Positions 14,755 through 22,015 of a DNA stretch of 23,889 nucleotides are shown piece after piece (the first letter of the stretch is position 1; each line of letters starts with the position of its first letter). The notes beneath the pieces were generated by a model, which had not been told where the DNA came from, did no database searches, and saw only the letters and a list, made by a program, of their open reading frames with translations. This stretch comes from an uncultured Bacteroides sp. GTDB lineage: Bacteria > Bacteroidota > Bacteroidia > Bacteroidales > Bacteroidaceae. The stretch covers positions 1-23,889 of the forward strand of contig USLU01000080.1 of assembly GCA_900555635.1 (NCBI GenBank), read 5' to 3'. A program made the translations under genes and the position numbers.

Positions 14755-15348
14755 TCATCTAAATTTGACCTTGGGAGCTTGCTCTGCGGTTTTCTTTACC
14801 TTCTTAACCCAGCATTGCTTTTGGTCACTCCAATATATGCCGTTCTTTTTGAGAACTTTATCAAAAGCCTTTTGGATTTCGTCATCTTCAAGTCCTGCAT
14901 AGTTCCAATCCGTTTCGTCATCCCAGCCAGTACTTGAATTGAAATAATCATTCAAATCTACTGCCCGTTCAATATAATTATCGGAAAGTTCTATTTGGGG
15001 AGCTACTTCTTCAATTTGATAGCTCTTTCGGAGTTCCCTTTTTTCTACTGTACGATTGTAGAAAAATACGGCAAATAATACAAGCGGTATAAGCACGATA
15101 CTCCATAATACCTTAACGAGTGTATCACTTTCTCCTTTTTCACGCTCTAAATGCTTGGAACATGCTAATACAATCAATCCTACAATACCCCAGAATAGGG
15201 ATAAAAAGAACCAGTTTACAGAATTACGTCCTTTTCGGGAAGCTAATACAGCGGTGGCAATAGAAATACCCAACGCAAACAGAATACAAAAGAAACCTAC
15301 AATAAGTTCCATGGTGGCGAATTTTAACGAGTTCTCCACGACAACCAT
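14755..15348 (-). CDS. Passenger membrane protein
   Basis: This 197-residue protein has three hydrophobic segments: about residues 14-36 (MELIVGFFCILFALGISIAT), 45-62 and 80-96. A soluble acidic C-terminal part with GWDDETDWNYAGLEDDEIQK, and a basic tail, follow. An alternative start is the Met at residue 13 (position 15312), just before the first helix. The loop RKGRNSVNWFFLSLFWG is like the loop of the small membrane protein at 7013-7273. It lies convergent to the 56-residue gene. Upstream on its own strand is a 200-base structured leader with a TATCTTTG promoter. It has no known enzymatic motif; function is unknown. Confidence 0.7.
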   Translation of the reverse strand: MVVVENSLKFATMELIVGFFCILFALGISIATAVLASRKGRNSVNWFFLSLFWGIVGLIVLACSKHLEREKGESDTLVKVLWSIVLIPLVLFAVFFYNRTVEKRELRKSYQIEEVAPQIELSDNYIERAVDLNDYFNSSTGWDDETDWNYAGLEDDEIQKAFDKVLKKNGIYWSDQKQCWVKKVKKTAEQAPKVKFR

Positions 15349-15382
15349 AGGAGAAGTTTAACAATGTTAGTTGTTAAAGAAA

Positions 15383-15533
15383 GTGGGCTGCCCCTGTGCA
15401 TACTCGTTAGGTATCGCCAAACACCTGTATATACGCACAGTAGGGCAACCCACAAGTATGAGCTGTCCTCTGTGCCTCGTATATACCTCTTGATAATTTG
15501 GCGATTTCAACGAGTATAAGGCACTTTCCTTAT
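15383..15533 (-). ncRNA. Strongly structured leader or small RNA
   Basis: Several nested inverted repeats lie here. GTGGG, TGCCC and CTGTGC (15383-15399) pair with GCACAG, GGGCA and CCCAC (15435-15453), making a 16-bp stem. An overlapping long imperfect palindrome pairs TACTCGTT, ATCGCCAAA and GTATATACG plus CACAG (15401-15440) with CTGTG, CGTATATAC, TTTGGCGAT and AACGAGTA (15470-15516). ATAAGG/CCTTAT (15516-15533) makes a third hairpin. A minus-strand TATCTTTG at 15564-15571 would transcribe all of it ahead of the membrane gene. The two large folds share bases, so they exclude each other, as in a switch. It could instead be a protein-binding DNA palindrome. The strand is inferred from the promoter. 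Confidence 0.5.
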
Positions 15534-15559
15534 TTTCTGAAAACTTTGTCCCGTAGGAC

Positions 15560-15592
15560 TTTGCAAAGATAGTGAGAAAAATCGTATCTTTG
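15560..15592. promoter_or_regulatory. Overlapping divergent promoters
   Basis: On the plus strand TTTG (15560-15563), 21 bases, then TATCTTTG (15585-15592) lead to the zinc-ribbon gene 28 bases on. On the minus strand TATCTTTG (15564-15571) faces the structured leader. The two share the same DNA, so their firing may be mutually exclusive. Confidence 0.6.
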
Positions 15593-15619
15593 CAATCGTC
15601 AACAATTAAATGAATTCTG

Positions 15620-15856
15620 ATGAAACAAATATGCCCTAAATGCGGAAGCACAAAATTTCAGTTAGTCGATATCGATATCGATATCGAAAATTGTCAATAT
15701 GGTTTTACGTCCATTAGTTGTAAAGCATGTGGCTACTCAATTGGAATTACCAATTACGAGAATGTTCCTGCAACAACAATTAAATACGGAAAAGAAATTC
15801 TGGATAAATTAAATCGTATGGAACTGGCATTGAAAGAAATATCAAAGACTAAGTAG
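15620..15856 (+). CDS. Passenger zinc-ribbon protein
   Basis: This 78-residue protein has two Cys pairs, CPKC (residues 5-8) and CKAC (34-37), in the spacing of a zinc ribbon (QICPKCGSTKFQ ... SISCKACGYSIG). A helical tail (ILDKLNRMELALKEISKTK) follows. It is probably a small metal-binding nucleic-acid or protein adaptor. The coding DNA includes a GATATC repeat giving DIDIDI. It has its own good promoter box. Its last eight bases overlap the end of the convergent Cys-containing miniprotein. Role in the transposon is unknown. Confidence 0.75.
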   Translation: MKQICPKCGSTKFQLVDIDIDIENCQYGFTSISCKACGYSIGITNYENVPATTIKYGKEILDKLNRMELALKEISKTK

Positions 15857-16001
15857 ATTTCATATTACTAATTTCAGATAGTTTACACCCTTTTTTCTGA
15901 TAACCATTACATCTGAATCGCTTGTCGCAATCTATATCTAAATGTTTAAATACGCATTTGCCTTTATTCGGAGTAGATGCGTTTTTATTGTCCTTTTTCA
16001 T
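15849..16001 (-). CDS. 50-residue Cys-containing miniprotein
   Basis: The frame runs from the ATG at 16001 to the TAG at 15849 and reads MKKDNKNASTPNKGKC, then VFKHLDIDCDKRFRCNGYQK and KGCKLSE. Four Cys (residues 16, 25, 30, 37) may bind a metal or form a small knuckle. It follows the 95-residue gene by nine bases on the same strand, which supports a real two-gene unit. No signal peptide is present. It is unrecognised. Confidence 0.5.
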   Translation of the reverse strand: MKKDNKNASTPNKGKCVFKHLDIDCDKRFRCNGYQKKGCKLSEISNMKST

Positions 16002-16010
16002 GATTTGTTC

Positions 16011-16298
16011 TTATTTATCAAGTGTTCTATAATCGGGATTAGCTTTCATTTTACTCCGTATCGTAATATCATTGAATAGCTTACGAATACAAAGAATACT
16101 TAAACTTTCGCCAAGTTTCGGAAACTTCTCCATAAACCGTCCTTTCAGAAGATGAAGACGCAAAGAGTGCTTTTCTTCGTCCTTATAATCAAACTGCTCT
16201 TCAAAGAAAATCTGATTGTTCCGTTCTCCTCTGACGATGATATTAGCCTCTTTACCACCGTGGTCTTGTACTTCGATTGAAATAATTGTTCTGTTCAT
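16011..16298 (-). CDS. Unknown 95-residue passenger protein
   Basis: The first half is predicted beta-rich (TIISIEVQDHGGKEANIIV, NNQIFFEEQFDYKD). The second half is helical (SLRLHLLKGRFMEKFPKLGE, ILCIRKLFNDITIRSK). It has no signal peptide, membrane segment or known motif. It heads a probable two-gene unit with the Cys-containing miniprotein nine bases downstream. Its 5' end is 61 bases from the divergent 116-residue gene. It may be a regulator or a toxin-antitoxin-like component, but nothing in the sequence decides this. Confidence 0.6.
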   Translation of the reverse strand: MNRTIISIEVQDHGGKEANIIVRGERNNQIFFEEQFDYKDEEKHSLRLHLLKGRFMEKFPKLGESLSILCIRKLFNDITIRSKMKANPDYRTLDK

Positions 16299-16321
16299 AT
16301 CTACAACTGCTTTTTAATTAG

Positions 16322-16329
16322 TAACTTTG
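16322..16329 (+). promoter_or_regulatory. -7 box for the 116-residue gene
   Basis: TAACTTTG, 30 bases before the ATG at 16360. Confidence 0.55.
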
Positions 16330-16359
16330 CCGAAAATATCAATCTAAAATTTTACAATC

Positions 16360-16710
16360 ATGGAAGCAATGAATTATGAATATCTGATTAGAGCAGTCTT
16401 CAAATGCGGACGTACAAGAAGATTTGGAGCTGATGCTGATATTTTTCGTGGATTAGAAAGAGCATCTGTACCATTTCCTGGTCAGAAGTCGGTTGACCAG
16501 TATAAACTTGGCTTCAAAATAGGAGAAGTGGCAGCATACTTACATACAGCATTATATGAAGCGCAAGAACAATATAAAGACAATAAAGAGTTTACCTCAA
16601 AAATAGATAAATGTCTTGAGTATCTATATGAGCCTTCATTAGAAGATATAGATAAATGCATCGAAGAAGCATGGGTTGCATTCAAAGAAATTGGATTATA
16701 CGCAGGATAA
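16360..16710 (+). CDS. Unknown 116-residue passenger protein
   Basis: This acidic, largely helical cytoplasmic protein starts MEAMNYEYLIRAVFKCGRTR and continues with YKLGFKIGEVAAYLHTALYEA, FTSKIDKCLEYL and LEDIDKCIEEAWVAFKEIG. It has no signal peptide or membrane helix and no catalytic motif that I recognise. It is transcribed from its own promoter box and ends at a clear terminator just inside the right inverted repeat, so it is the last gene of the transposon. A second Met at codon 4 is a possible start. Confidence 0.65.
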   Translation: MEAMNYEYLIRAVFKCGRTRRFGADADIFRGLERASVPFPGQKSVDQYKLGFKIGEVAAYLHTALYEAQEQYKDNKEFTSKIDKCLEYLYEPSLEDIDKCIEEAWVAFKEIGLYAG

Positions 16711-16722
16711 AAAAAGAAAAAC

Positions 16723-16761
16723 AACGGGAATAGCTGGCAAGGTTATTCCCGTTACTGTTTT
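16723..16761 (+). terminator. Intrinsic terminator at the right end of the transposon
   Basis: AACGGGAATA (16723-16732) pairs with TATTCCCGTT (16744-16753), followed by ACTGTTTT. It would limit readthrough into the adjoining kinase gene. Confidence 0.75.
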
Positions 16762-16793
16762 ATCAGTTATTATAAATCAGACAAGCCTATTTG

Positions 16794-16816
16794 GGGTATT
16801 GTCGTAAATAATCACC
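16794..16816. repeat. Right terminal inverted repeat of the transposon
   Basis: It is the perfect complement of 13507-13529. Confidence 0.95.
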
Positions 16817-19366
16817 TTATTTTATAGTGATAATGAACCGCTGAATGGATACGATCAGTCTAAGCCAGTTAGTATGGCACTATATCTGGAGACTTTGCAT
16901 CCGGATGACCGTAGTCAGGTTACTGAAGTAATGGAAAGAATGAGCAATGGGGAAGATTTTTCTTTTTCTTTTGATAGCAGGGTTATGTTACCGGATAGCT
17001 CAACCTGGCAATTTTGTACGATAAGCGGTGCTCCTTATGAATTTGATTCTAATAAGAAGGTATTGAAATATGTTGGTACCCGAAAGAATAATACGGAGGT
17101 GCAGAAAAAGGAGCAGTTCTTCTATAATATATTAAATAATCTTCCGTTATCTGTTCATATCAAAGATGTAGAGAATGATTTCCGCTATGTTTTTTGCAAT
17201 GAAGAGAGTAAGCTCATGTTTGGTACCAGCGAGGATAAAACTACTTATGATGTGCTGAGTGAAGAAGAAGTAGAGCGTATTCAGAAGACTGATTTAGAGG
17301 TATACAATACTGGGAACCCTTATTTCGGCATGGAACGTATTATACTGAAGGATGGACGCAGCTATGATACTATTGTTCGCAAAAGTATAATTGAAGATGA
17401 TGGCAAACGCTTTCTGTTAAATACCCGCTGGGATCAGAGTTTACAAAATGAACTGAAGCGTCGTGCACAGCTGTTAACTGTCACTATGGAAGCGATGAAT
17501 GCCTTCACCTGGTTTTTTGAGCCGGCTAAGAACAGGGTGAGTTTCGGTGAAGGTTTTGATAAAAATGGGAAAAAGGCATCAGAAATTAATTCGGTCGAGA
17601 AATATCTGACTCTCGTACATCCTGATGACCGACAAAAGTTTGCTGAAACTTTGCAAAAGGCGGTAGAACTAGGAAGCGGTGTATGGGATGTGGAATATCG
17701 CATTGACTTTAAAGGAGATGGCATGTATCAATGGTGGGAAACGCGTGGCCTTGTTGAAACCACAACTTTGAACGATGCTCCTTATAAGTATTTGTTCGGT
17801 ATGACGCAAAATATCGATTCCTATAAGCAGACTGAATTGACCTTACTAAAGAATAAAGAAATACAGGACGCTTTGGTACGACAGAATGAACTGGTTCTTA
17901 ACAATACGAATTCAGGGTTGGCCTACATCACGAAGGAATATATGGTTCAATGGGAAAATATTTCGTTATGTTCAAAAAGTCTTTCTTTTGAAGCCTACAA
18001 AAAAGGTGAACTTTGCTATAAAAGTACATATAATCGTACTTCTCCCTGTGAAAATTGTGTGATGCAACGTGCTTTTGTTTCATTACAGACGGAACAGATG
18101 AAGTTTTCGTTGGACAGTGCGCATACCGTTGAAGTGTTTGCCACTCCCGTAGTTCTTGAAGATGGATCTGTGGATGGTGTTGTAATTCGCGTGGATGATG
18201 TAACGGAGCGTGAAAAAATGATTAAGGAATTGCAGGAAGCCAAACATCAGGCAGAGCAGTCTGATAAATTGAAATCTGCGTTCCTGGCGAATATGAGTCA
18301 TGAAATCCGTACTCCCTTGAATGCTATTGTAGGTTTTTCGGAGTTGATGGCTTATGCCGGAGAAGAAGAAAAGGCGGACTATATCCAGATTATTAATAGT
18401 AATAATGAGTTATTGCTAAAACTGATAAATGATATACTTGATTTATCCAAGCTGGAAGCCGGTTCGGTAGAACTGAAATACGAACCGTTCGACTTATCCG
18501 AACATTTTGAAAACATGTTTACTTCCATGAAACAGCGCCTGAAGAATCCAGATATCGTGTTAACTGAAATCAATCCTTATCACTGTTGTCGGGTAACTCT
18601 GGACCGTAATCGCGTGGCACAAATTATAACGAATTATGTCACTAATGCTATCAAATATACTTCAAAAGGTTCTATTAAAATGGGATATGCATGTAAGGAT
18701 GGAGGCGTCTATTTTTATGTGAAAGATACCGGTATTGGTATAGCTGATGATAAAAAAGGAAAAGTATTCCAGCGTTTTGAGAAACTTGATGAGTTTGCCC
18801 AAGGTACCGGACTTGGACTTTCTATTTGCAAGGCAATTGCAGAAGCTATGGGAGGTAAAGTCGGCTTTGAATCGGTACACAATGAAGGATCGCTGTTTTG
18901 GGCATTTTTACCTTGTGAAGTCGATACACTTTCTATGGTAGAAGAGAAGAAAGAAGAGAATATCTCCGGAGGAGAGTTTGGTGCGAATGACGAAGTGATG
19001 GAGAAGAGTGCCGGTCGGAAAACAATTCTCATAGCTGAAGATATACAAAGTAATTATCAGCTGGTGTCTACTATCCTGAAGGATCATTATGATTTACTGC
19101 ATGCGGAGAATGGGCAAAAGGCAGTGGAAATAGCGCGTAGCCAACATGTCGATTTGTTGTTGATGGATATGAAAATGCCTGTACTGGATGGATTGAAGGC
19201 TACAGCTGAAATACGTAAGTTTAATGCTAGCTTACCTATCGTCGCACTTACCGCCCATGCTTTCGATTCTGACCGGATTGCTGCAATAAAGGTCGGCTGT
19301 AATGAATATCTGGTTAAGCCGCTTGAAAAAATGAAATTAATGGTGGCATTAAAGAAATATTTATAA
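16817..19366 (+). CDS. Hybrid two-component sensor kinase, 5'-truncated
   Basis: The frame is open from the first base after the transposon. The first Met is at 16874 (830 residues from there), but it lies inside a PAS fold (NGYDQSKPVS before it, TLHPDDRSQV after it), so the N terminus is lost. In order: the rest of one PAS domain, PAS domains at about 78-190, 200-315 and 335-445 (the last with CYKSTYNRTSPCENC), then HisKA with the phospho-acceptor His476 (NMSHEIRTPLN). The HATPase has Asn591, DTGIGI and GTGLGLS. The C-terminal receiver has Asp765 (LLLMDMKMP), Thr793 and Lys815. It would pass a signal by His-Asp phosphorelay. Any membrane sensor part is missing, and so is the natural promoter, so the gene is probably inactive or misregulated. 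Confidence 0.9.
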   Translation, partial: LFYSDNEPLNGYDQSKPVSMALYLETLHPDDRSQVTEVMERMSNGEDFSFSFDSRVMLPDSSTWQFCTISGAPYEFDSNKKVLKYVGTRKNNTEVQKKEQFFYNILNNLPLSVHIKDVENDFRYVFCNEESKLMFGTSEDKTTYDVLSEEEVERIQKTDLEVYNTGNPYFGMERIILKDGRSYDTIVRKSIIEDDGKRFLLNTRWDQSLQNELKRRAQLLTVTMEAMNAFTWFFEPAKNRVSFGEGFDKNGKKASEINSVEKYLTLVHPDDRQKFAETLQKAVELGSGVWDVEYRIDFKGDGMYQWWETRGLVETTTLNDAPYKYLFGMTQNIDSYKQTELTLLKNKEIQDALVRQNELVLNNTNSGLAYITKEYMVQWENISLCSKSLSFEAYKKGELCYKSTYNRTSPCENCVMQRAFVSLQTEQMKFSLDSAHTVEVFATPVVLEDGSVDGVVIRVDDVTEREKMIKELQEAKHQAEQSDKLKSAFLANMSHEIRTPLNAIVGFSELMAYAGEEEKADYIQIINSNNELLLKLINDILDLSKLEAGSVELKYEPFDLSEHFENMFTSMKQRLKNPDIVLTEINPYHCCRVTLDRNRVAQIITNYVTNAIKYTSKGSIKMGYACKDGGVYFYVKDTGIGIADDKKGKVFQRFEKLDEFAQGTGLGLSICKAIAEAMGGKVGFESVHNEGSLFWAFLPCEVDTLSMVEEKKEENISGGEFGANDEVMEKSAGRKTILIAEDIQSNYQLVSTILKDHYDLLHAENGQKAVEIARSQHVDLLLMDMKMPVLDGLKATAEIRKFNASLPIVALTAHAFDSDRIAAIKVGCNEYLVKPLEKMKLMVALKKYL

Positions 19367-19406
19367 TCTTTGCATTGTGAATATCTGGAATTAGTTGAAT
19401 ATATCG

Positions 19407-20285
19407 ATGAATCGTATTAAAGGTATACTTTATGCGGCGGTATCCTCCTCCACTTTTGGGCTGGCTCCGTTTTTTTCTATAACTCTGTTGTTAGCTGGTT
19501 TTTCGGCTTTCGAGGTGCTTTCTTATCGTTGGGGAGTGGCTGCTATTGTATTGACACTGTTTGGATGGTGTTCGGGATGTAATTTCCGGCTGGCAAAGAA
19601 AGATTTGTTAGTCGTTTTTTTATTAAGTTTGTTGCGGGCAACCACCTCATTCAGTTTGCTCATTGCCTATCAGAATATAGCCACGGGGGTAGCATCGACT
19701 ATTCATTTTATGTATCCGTTGGCTGTATCATTGGCAATGATGTTTTTCTTTCATGAAAAGAAATCTCTTTTGGTGATGCTTGCTGTTTTAATGTCTTTGT
19801 TTGGTGCTGCTTTACTGTCATCGGGAGAGTTGGAGGCGAAAAGTGGTGATACAATAGTAGGATTGGTGGCGGCTTGTATTTCTGTCTTTTCTTACGGAGG
19901 ATACATCATTGGGGTTCGAACAACACGAGCCGCTCAAATCAATTCCACTGTACTGACATGTTATGTTATGGGGATGGGAGCTGTTTTCTATCTGATAGGA
20001 GCTATGGCAACTTCCGGGCTTCATCTGGTGACAGACGGTTATATATGGCTGATTATTTTAGGACTTGCATTGCCGGCTACGGCTATTTCCAATATAACTT
20101 TGGTACGGGCAATTAAGTATGCGGGACCTACACTGACTTCTATTTTAGGTGCGATGGAACCACTGACAGCCGTTGTGATCGGTGTCTTTGTTTTTAAAGA
20201 ACTGTTTACCCTGAATAGTGCTATTGGAATTCTTTTGATTTTGTTGGCTGTGGGTATGGTAGTATTTCGTAAGCAAAAATCTTAA
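19407..20285 (+). CDS. EamA/DMT-family membrane transporter
   Basis: This protein of about 292 residues counts from the ATG at 19407; a TTG four codons earlier is a less likely start. It has ten hydrophobic segments in two similar halves, the EamA (drug/metabolite transporter) layout. Examples are ILYAAVSSSTFGLAPFF, IVGLVAACISVFSYGGYIIG, and near the end ILGAMEPLTAVVIGVFVFKE, which carries the family's typical ExxxA...E pattern before the last helix. It sits in the inner membrane and probably exports a small metabolite; the substrate cannot be told. It lies 40 bases after the kinase gene on the same strand, so the two may have been co-transcribed before the transposon hit. Confidence 0.88.
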   Translation: MNRIKGILYAAVSSSTFGLAPFFSITLLLAGFSAFEVLSYRWGVAAIVLTLFGWCSGCNFRLAKKDLLVVFLLSLLRATTSFSLLIAYQNIATGVASTIHFMYPLAVSLAMMFFFHEKKSLLVMLAVLMSLFGAALLSSGELEAKSGDTIVGLVAACISVFSYGGYIIGVRTTRAAQINSTVLTCYVMGMGAVFYLIGAMATSGLHLVTDGYIWLIILGLALPATAISNITLVRAIKYAGPTLTSILGAMEPLTAVVIGVFVFKELFTLNSAIGILLILLAVGMVVFRKQKS

Positions 20286-20300
20286 AGAAGATATTAATAA

Positions 20301-20334
20301 AAAATGCTGCTTATCTGATGTGATAAACAGCATT
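20301..20334 (-). terminator. Terminator of tRNA-Thr, shared with the EamA gene
   Basis: AATGCTG and TTATC pair with GATAA and CAGCATT (20303-20334, 12 bp). On the minus strand it is followed by six T, so it ends the tRNA transcript. It may also act on the convergent transporter mRNA. Confidence 0.75.
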
Positions 20335-20344
20335 CATTCTGGAG

Positions 20345-20418
20345 AGCCTCTTGTCGGATTCGAACCAACGACCCCGAGATTACAAATCACGTGCTCTGGC
20401 CAACTGAGCTAAAGAGGC
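20345..20418 (-). tRNA. tRNA-Thr (anticodon TGT)
   Basis: The minus strand shows a full cloverleaf. The acceptor is GCCTCTT with AAGAGGC, the D arm is AGCTCAGTTGGCCAGAGC, the anticodon loop is TTTGTAA with anticodon TGT, and the T arm has GGTTCGAATCC. The discriminator is T and CCA is not encoded. It reads ACA codons. The length is 74 bases. It appears intact, and no integrase sequence adjoins it. Confidence 0.95.
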
Positions 20419-20436
20419 GTTTTTCTTTTGCGGGTG

Positions 20437-20467
20437 CAAAGGTATGAATTTCTTTTAAAAATGCAAA
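20437..20467 (-). promoter_or_regulatory. Promoter of tRNA-Thr
   Basis: On the minus strand TTTG (20464-20467), 19 bases, then TACCTTTG (20437-20444), a full match to the Bacteroidales -33/-7 pattern, 18 bases before the tRNA. Confidence 0.8.
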
Positions 20468-20485
20468 TACATCGCATACTTTTTT

Positions 20486-20493
20486 TATATTTG
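20486..20493 (+). promoter_or_regulatory. -7 box of the TlpA-like gene
   Basis: TATATTTG, 19 bases before the ATG at 20513. Confidence 0.6.
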
Positions 20494-20512
20494 CAAAGTT
20501 ACCAATGATTAG

Positions 20513-21115
20513 ATGAAAATGAAAATTATGAATGTATGTAGTGTGGCGCTTTTAGCCATAGGTATATGGGCTTGTTCCGGACAGAAGAAAGGAACGGCGA
20601 ATGTTGAAGTTGCAACAGATAGTGTAGAAGTAACTGCGGATGCAAAATCAGTTCAGGCAGATAGTACAGGATATATTGTTCGGGTAGGAGAGATGGCTCC
20701 GGATTTCACAATTACCTTGACAGATGGGAAGCAAGTGAGTTTATCTTCCCTTCGTGGTAAAGTTGTCATGTTGCAGTTCACTGCAAGCTGGTGTGGGGTT
20801 TGCCGTAAAGAAATGCCGTTTATCGAGAAGGATATTTGGTTGAAGCATAAAAATAATGCAGACTTTGCTCTGATTGGCATTGACCGTGACGAACCGCTTG
20901 ACAAAGTACTGGCTTTTGCAAAATCTACCGGAGTCACTTATCCGTTAGGACTGGATCCGGGAGCTGATATCTTTGCGAAGTATGCATTACGTGAATCTGG
21001 AATAACGAGAAACGTGTTGATTGATAAGGAAGGGAAAATTGTAAAGCTGACTCGTTTATATAATGAGGAAGAGTTTGCTTCTCTTGTGCAGGCAATTAAT
21101 GAAATGCTGAAATAA
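20513..21115 (+). CDS. TlpA-like thiol-disulfide lipoprotein
   Basis: This 200-residue protein starts with a lipoprotein signal: hydrophobic VALLAIGIWA, then Cys21, where lipid would be attached. A low-complexity linker follows to about residue 55. The rest is a TlpA/ResA-type thioredoxin fold with the redox motif WCGVC (Cys94, Cys97) after VVMLQFTASW. It also has GIDRDEPLDKVLAFA and the cis-Pro-region equivalent GITRNVLIDKEGKI. The usual thioredoxin TxP is replaced by TRN, so the cis-Pro is not obvious. It is probably anchored in the cell envelope facing the periplasm, where it reduces disulfides in exported proteins or cytochromes. It is a single gene with its own promoter and a terminator about 50 bases after it. 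Confidence 0.9.
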   Translation: MKMKIMNVCSVALLAIGIWACSGQKKGTANVEVATDSVEVTADAKSVQADSTGYIVRVGEMAPDFTITLTDGKQVSLSSLRGKVVMLQFTASWCGVCRKEMPFIEKDIWLKHKNNADFALIGIDRDEPLDKVLAFAKSTGVTYPLGLDPGADIFAKYALRESGITRNVLIDKEGKIVKLTRLYNEEEFASLVQAINEMLK

Positions 21116-21163
21116 AAGAGAACCTTCATCAGATGTTTCCAACGGAACATATATGAGTATATA

Positions 21164-21204
21164 AAAATAGTAACGCTATCCTGATGTGATGGCGTTACTA
21201 TTTT
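21164..21204 (+). terminator. Terminator of the TlpA-like gene
   Basis: AAAATAGTAACGC pairs with GCGTTACTATTTT, extended inward by a T-G pair and ATC/GAT to about 17 bp. It is nearly symmetrical, so it should work in both directions. Confidence 0.8.
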
Positions 21205-21208
21205 GGTT

Positions 21209-21247
21209 ATATAGTGACGCTATCCGGAGTGTATACCGTCACTATAT
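21209..21247 (-). terminator. Second hairpin, probable terminator of the methyltransferase gene
   Basis: ATATAGTGACG pairs with CGTCACTATAT. It lies 13 bases past the stop of the minus-strand gene. Its arm TAGTGACGCTATCC resembles TAGTAACGCTATCC of the first hairpin, so the two may be duplicates. Confidence 0.65.
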
Positions 21248-21259
21248 GAAGATGCATTT

Positions 21260-21991
21260 TCAAGCAATGCTAAGTTTGACCAGGTAATCGTAATGCTTTC
21301 CTTCTTTTATCAATTCTGCCTTAAAACCACATTCGGAAGCATATAAGCTAAGAGTCTGGAAATCTACATATAACCAGTCGAATGTGTCTCCTTTTACATC
21401 TTTATATTGCATTTGGAAGTCGATCTCTCCGTAGTAATCTCCGGCCAGATCGATGACTATGCTACCGTCTTCCTCTTCAAAAAGATAACGCAAATCACTG
21501 GAATCCATAAATATGCATCCACCGGGGTGGAGAATACGTTTCATCCGTTGGAAAAATTCGGGCATATTATTCAGCCGTCCGATGATTCCGGAACCATTCA
21601 TGAGCATTAGGATCGTATCGAATGTTTCGGAAAATGTTTCATCAAAAAGGTTGATGAGACGAGGATCGTTCACTCCGCGTTGTTTCATTACTTCGACAGA
21701 TAAGGGAGAAATATCAATGGCGCATACGTCTTTTCCCATTTCCTGAAGTGCGAGCGCATGGCAACCACTTCCGGCACCTACATCCAAAATCCGTCCAGTA
21801 GCCATTTGCAGGGCGGTGCGCTCTAGTACAGGCATAGACTGTATACTACGAAACAGTTCTTTGACGGGAATTTCATCTTCTTCGAATTGAGAAGAAAATA
21901 CCCGCAAACGATCAGCTCTATGATGGTTGAAATAGTCAGAAATAGCGGCTCCCATCGGGTCCTTTTCTGCAGAAAGAATTGTTATTGCCAT
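21260..21991 (-). CDS. Class I SAM-dependent methyltransferase
   Basis: This 243-residue protein has the Rossmann-type methyltransferase core. Motif I is RILDVGAGSGCHALALQ (Asp70, GAGSG 72-76). The acidic residue binding the SAM ribose is in VCAIDISPLSVEVM. The motif IV region is TFDTILMLMNGSGIIGRL, followed by FFQRMKRILHPGGCIFMDSSD, a common MT signature (LHPGG). The N-terminal 60 residues form a helical cap. The substrate is not evident; the layout fits small-molecule or biosynthetic methyltransferases of the methyltransf_11/25 type rather than DNA methylases, as there is no NPPY/DPPY. It is convergent with the TlpA-like gene and divergent from the lysine-rich gene, with a TATCTTTG box (22016-22023). 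Confidence 0.88.
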   Translation of the reverse strand: MAITILSAEKDPMGAAISDYFNHHRADRLRVFSSQFEEDEIPVKELFRSIQSMPVLERTALQMATGRILDVGAGSGCHALALQEMGKDVCAIDISPLSVEVMKQRGVNDPRLINLFDETFSETFDTILMLMNGSGIIGRLNNMPEFFQRMKRILHPGGCIFMDSSDLRYLFEEEDGSIVIDLAGDYYGEIDFQMQYKDVKGDTFDWLYVDFQTLSLYASECGFKAELIKEGKHYDYLVKLSIA

Positions 21992-22015
21992 TGGTGGTTA
22001 CGATTGTTAACTTTG

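Larger units (their letters stand above)
13507..16816 (+). mobile_element. IS1595-family transposon with passenger genes, 3310 bp
   Basis: The ends are 23-bp perfect inverted repeats beginning GGTGATTATTTACG (13507-13529 and 16794-16816). The single transposase is of the IS1595 (ISXO2-like DDE) family. A basic element would be about 1.2 kb. The extra 2.1 kb holds a 56-codon gene, a membrane protein, a zinc-ribbon protein, a Cys-containing miniprotein and two unknown proteins. Some IS1595 members are known to carry passenger genes. The family normally makes an 8-bp target duplication. The flanks here, AAAATAAA on the left and TTATTTTA on the right, are not direct repeats. Confidence 0.88.

Noticed and set aside
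15367..15651. 94-codon minus-strand ORF across the structured leader
   Set aside because: It overlaps the divergent promoters and inverted repeats, and the protein has no recognisable features.
18662..19032. Minus-strand ORFs inside the kinase gene
   Set aside because: They lie opposite the conserved ATPase and linker coding sequence and show antisense composition.
20345..20418. tRNA-Thr as the integration site of the island
   Set aside because: The tRNA is intact. Its neighbours are chromosomal genes and no partial tRNA copy was seen near the integrases.
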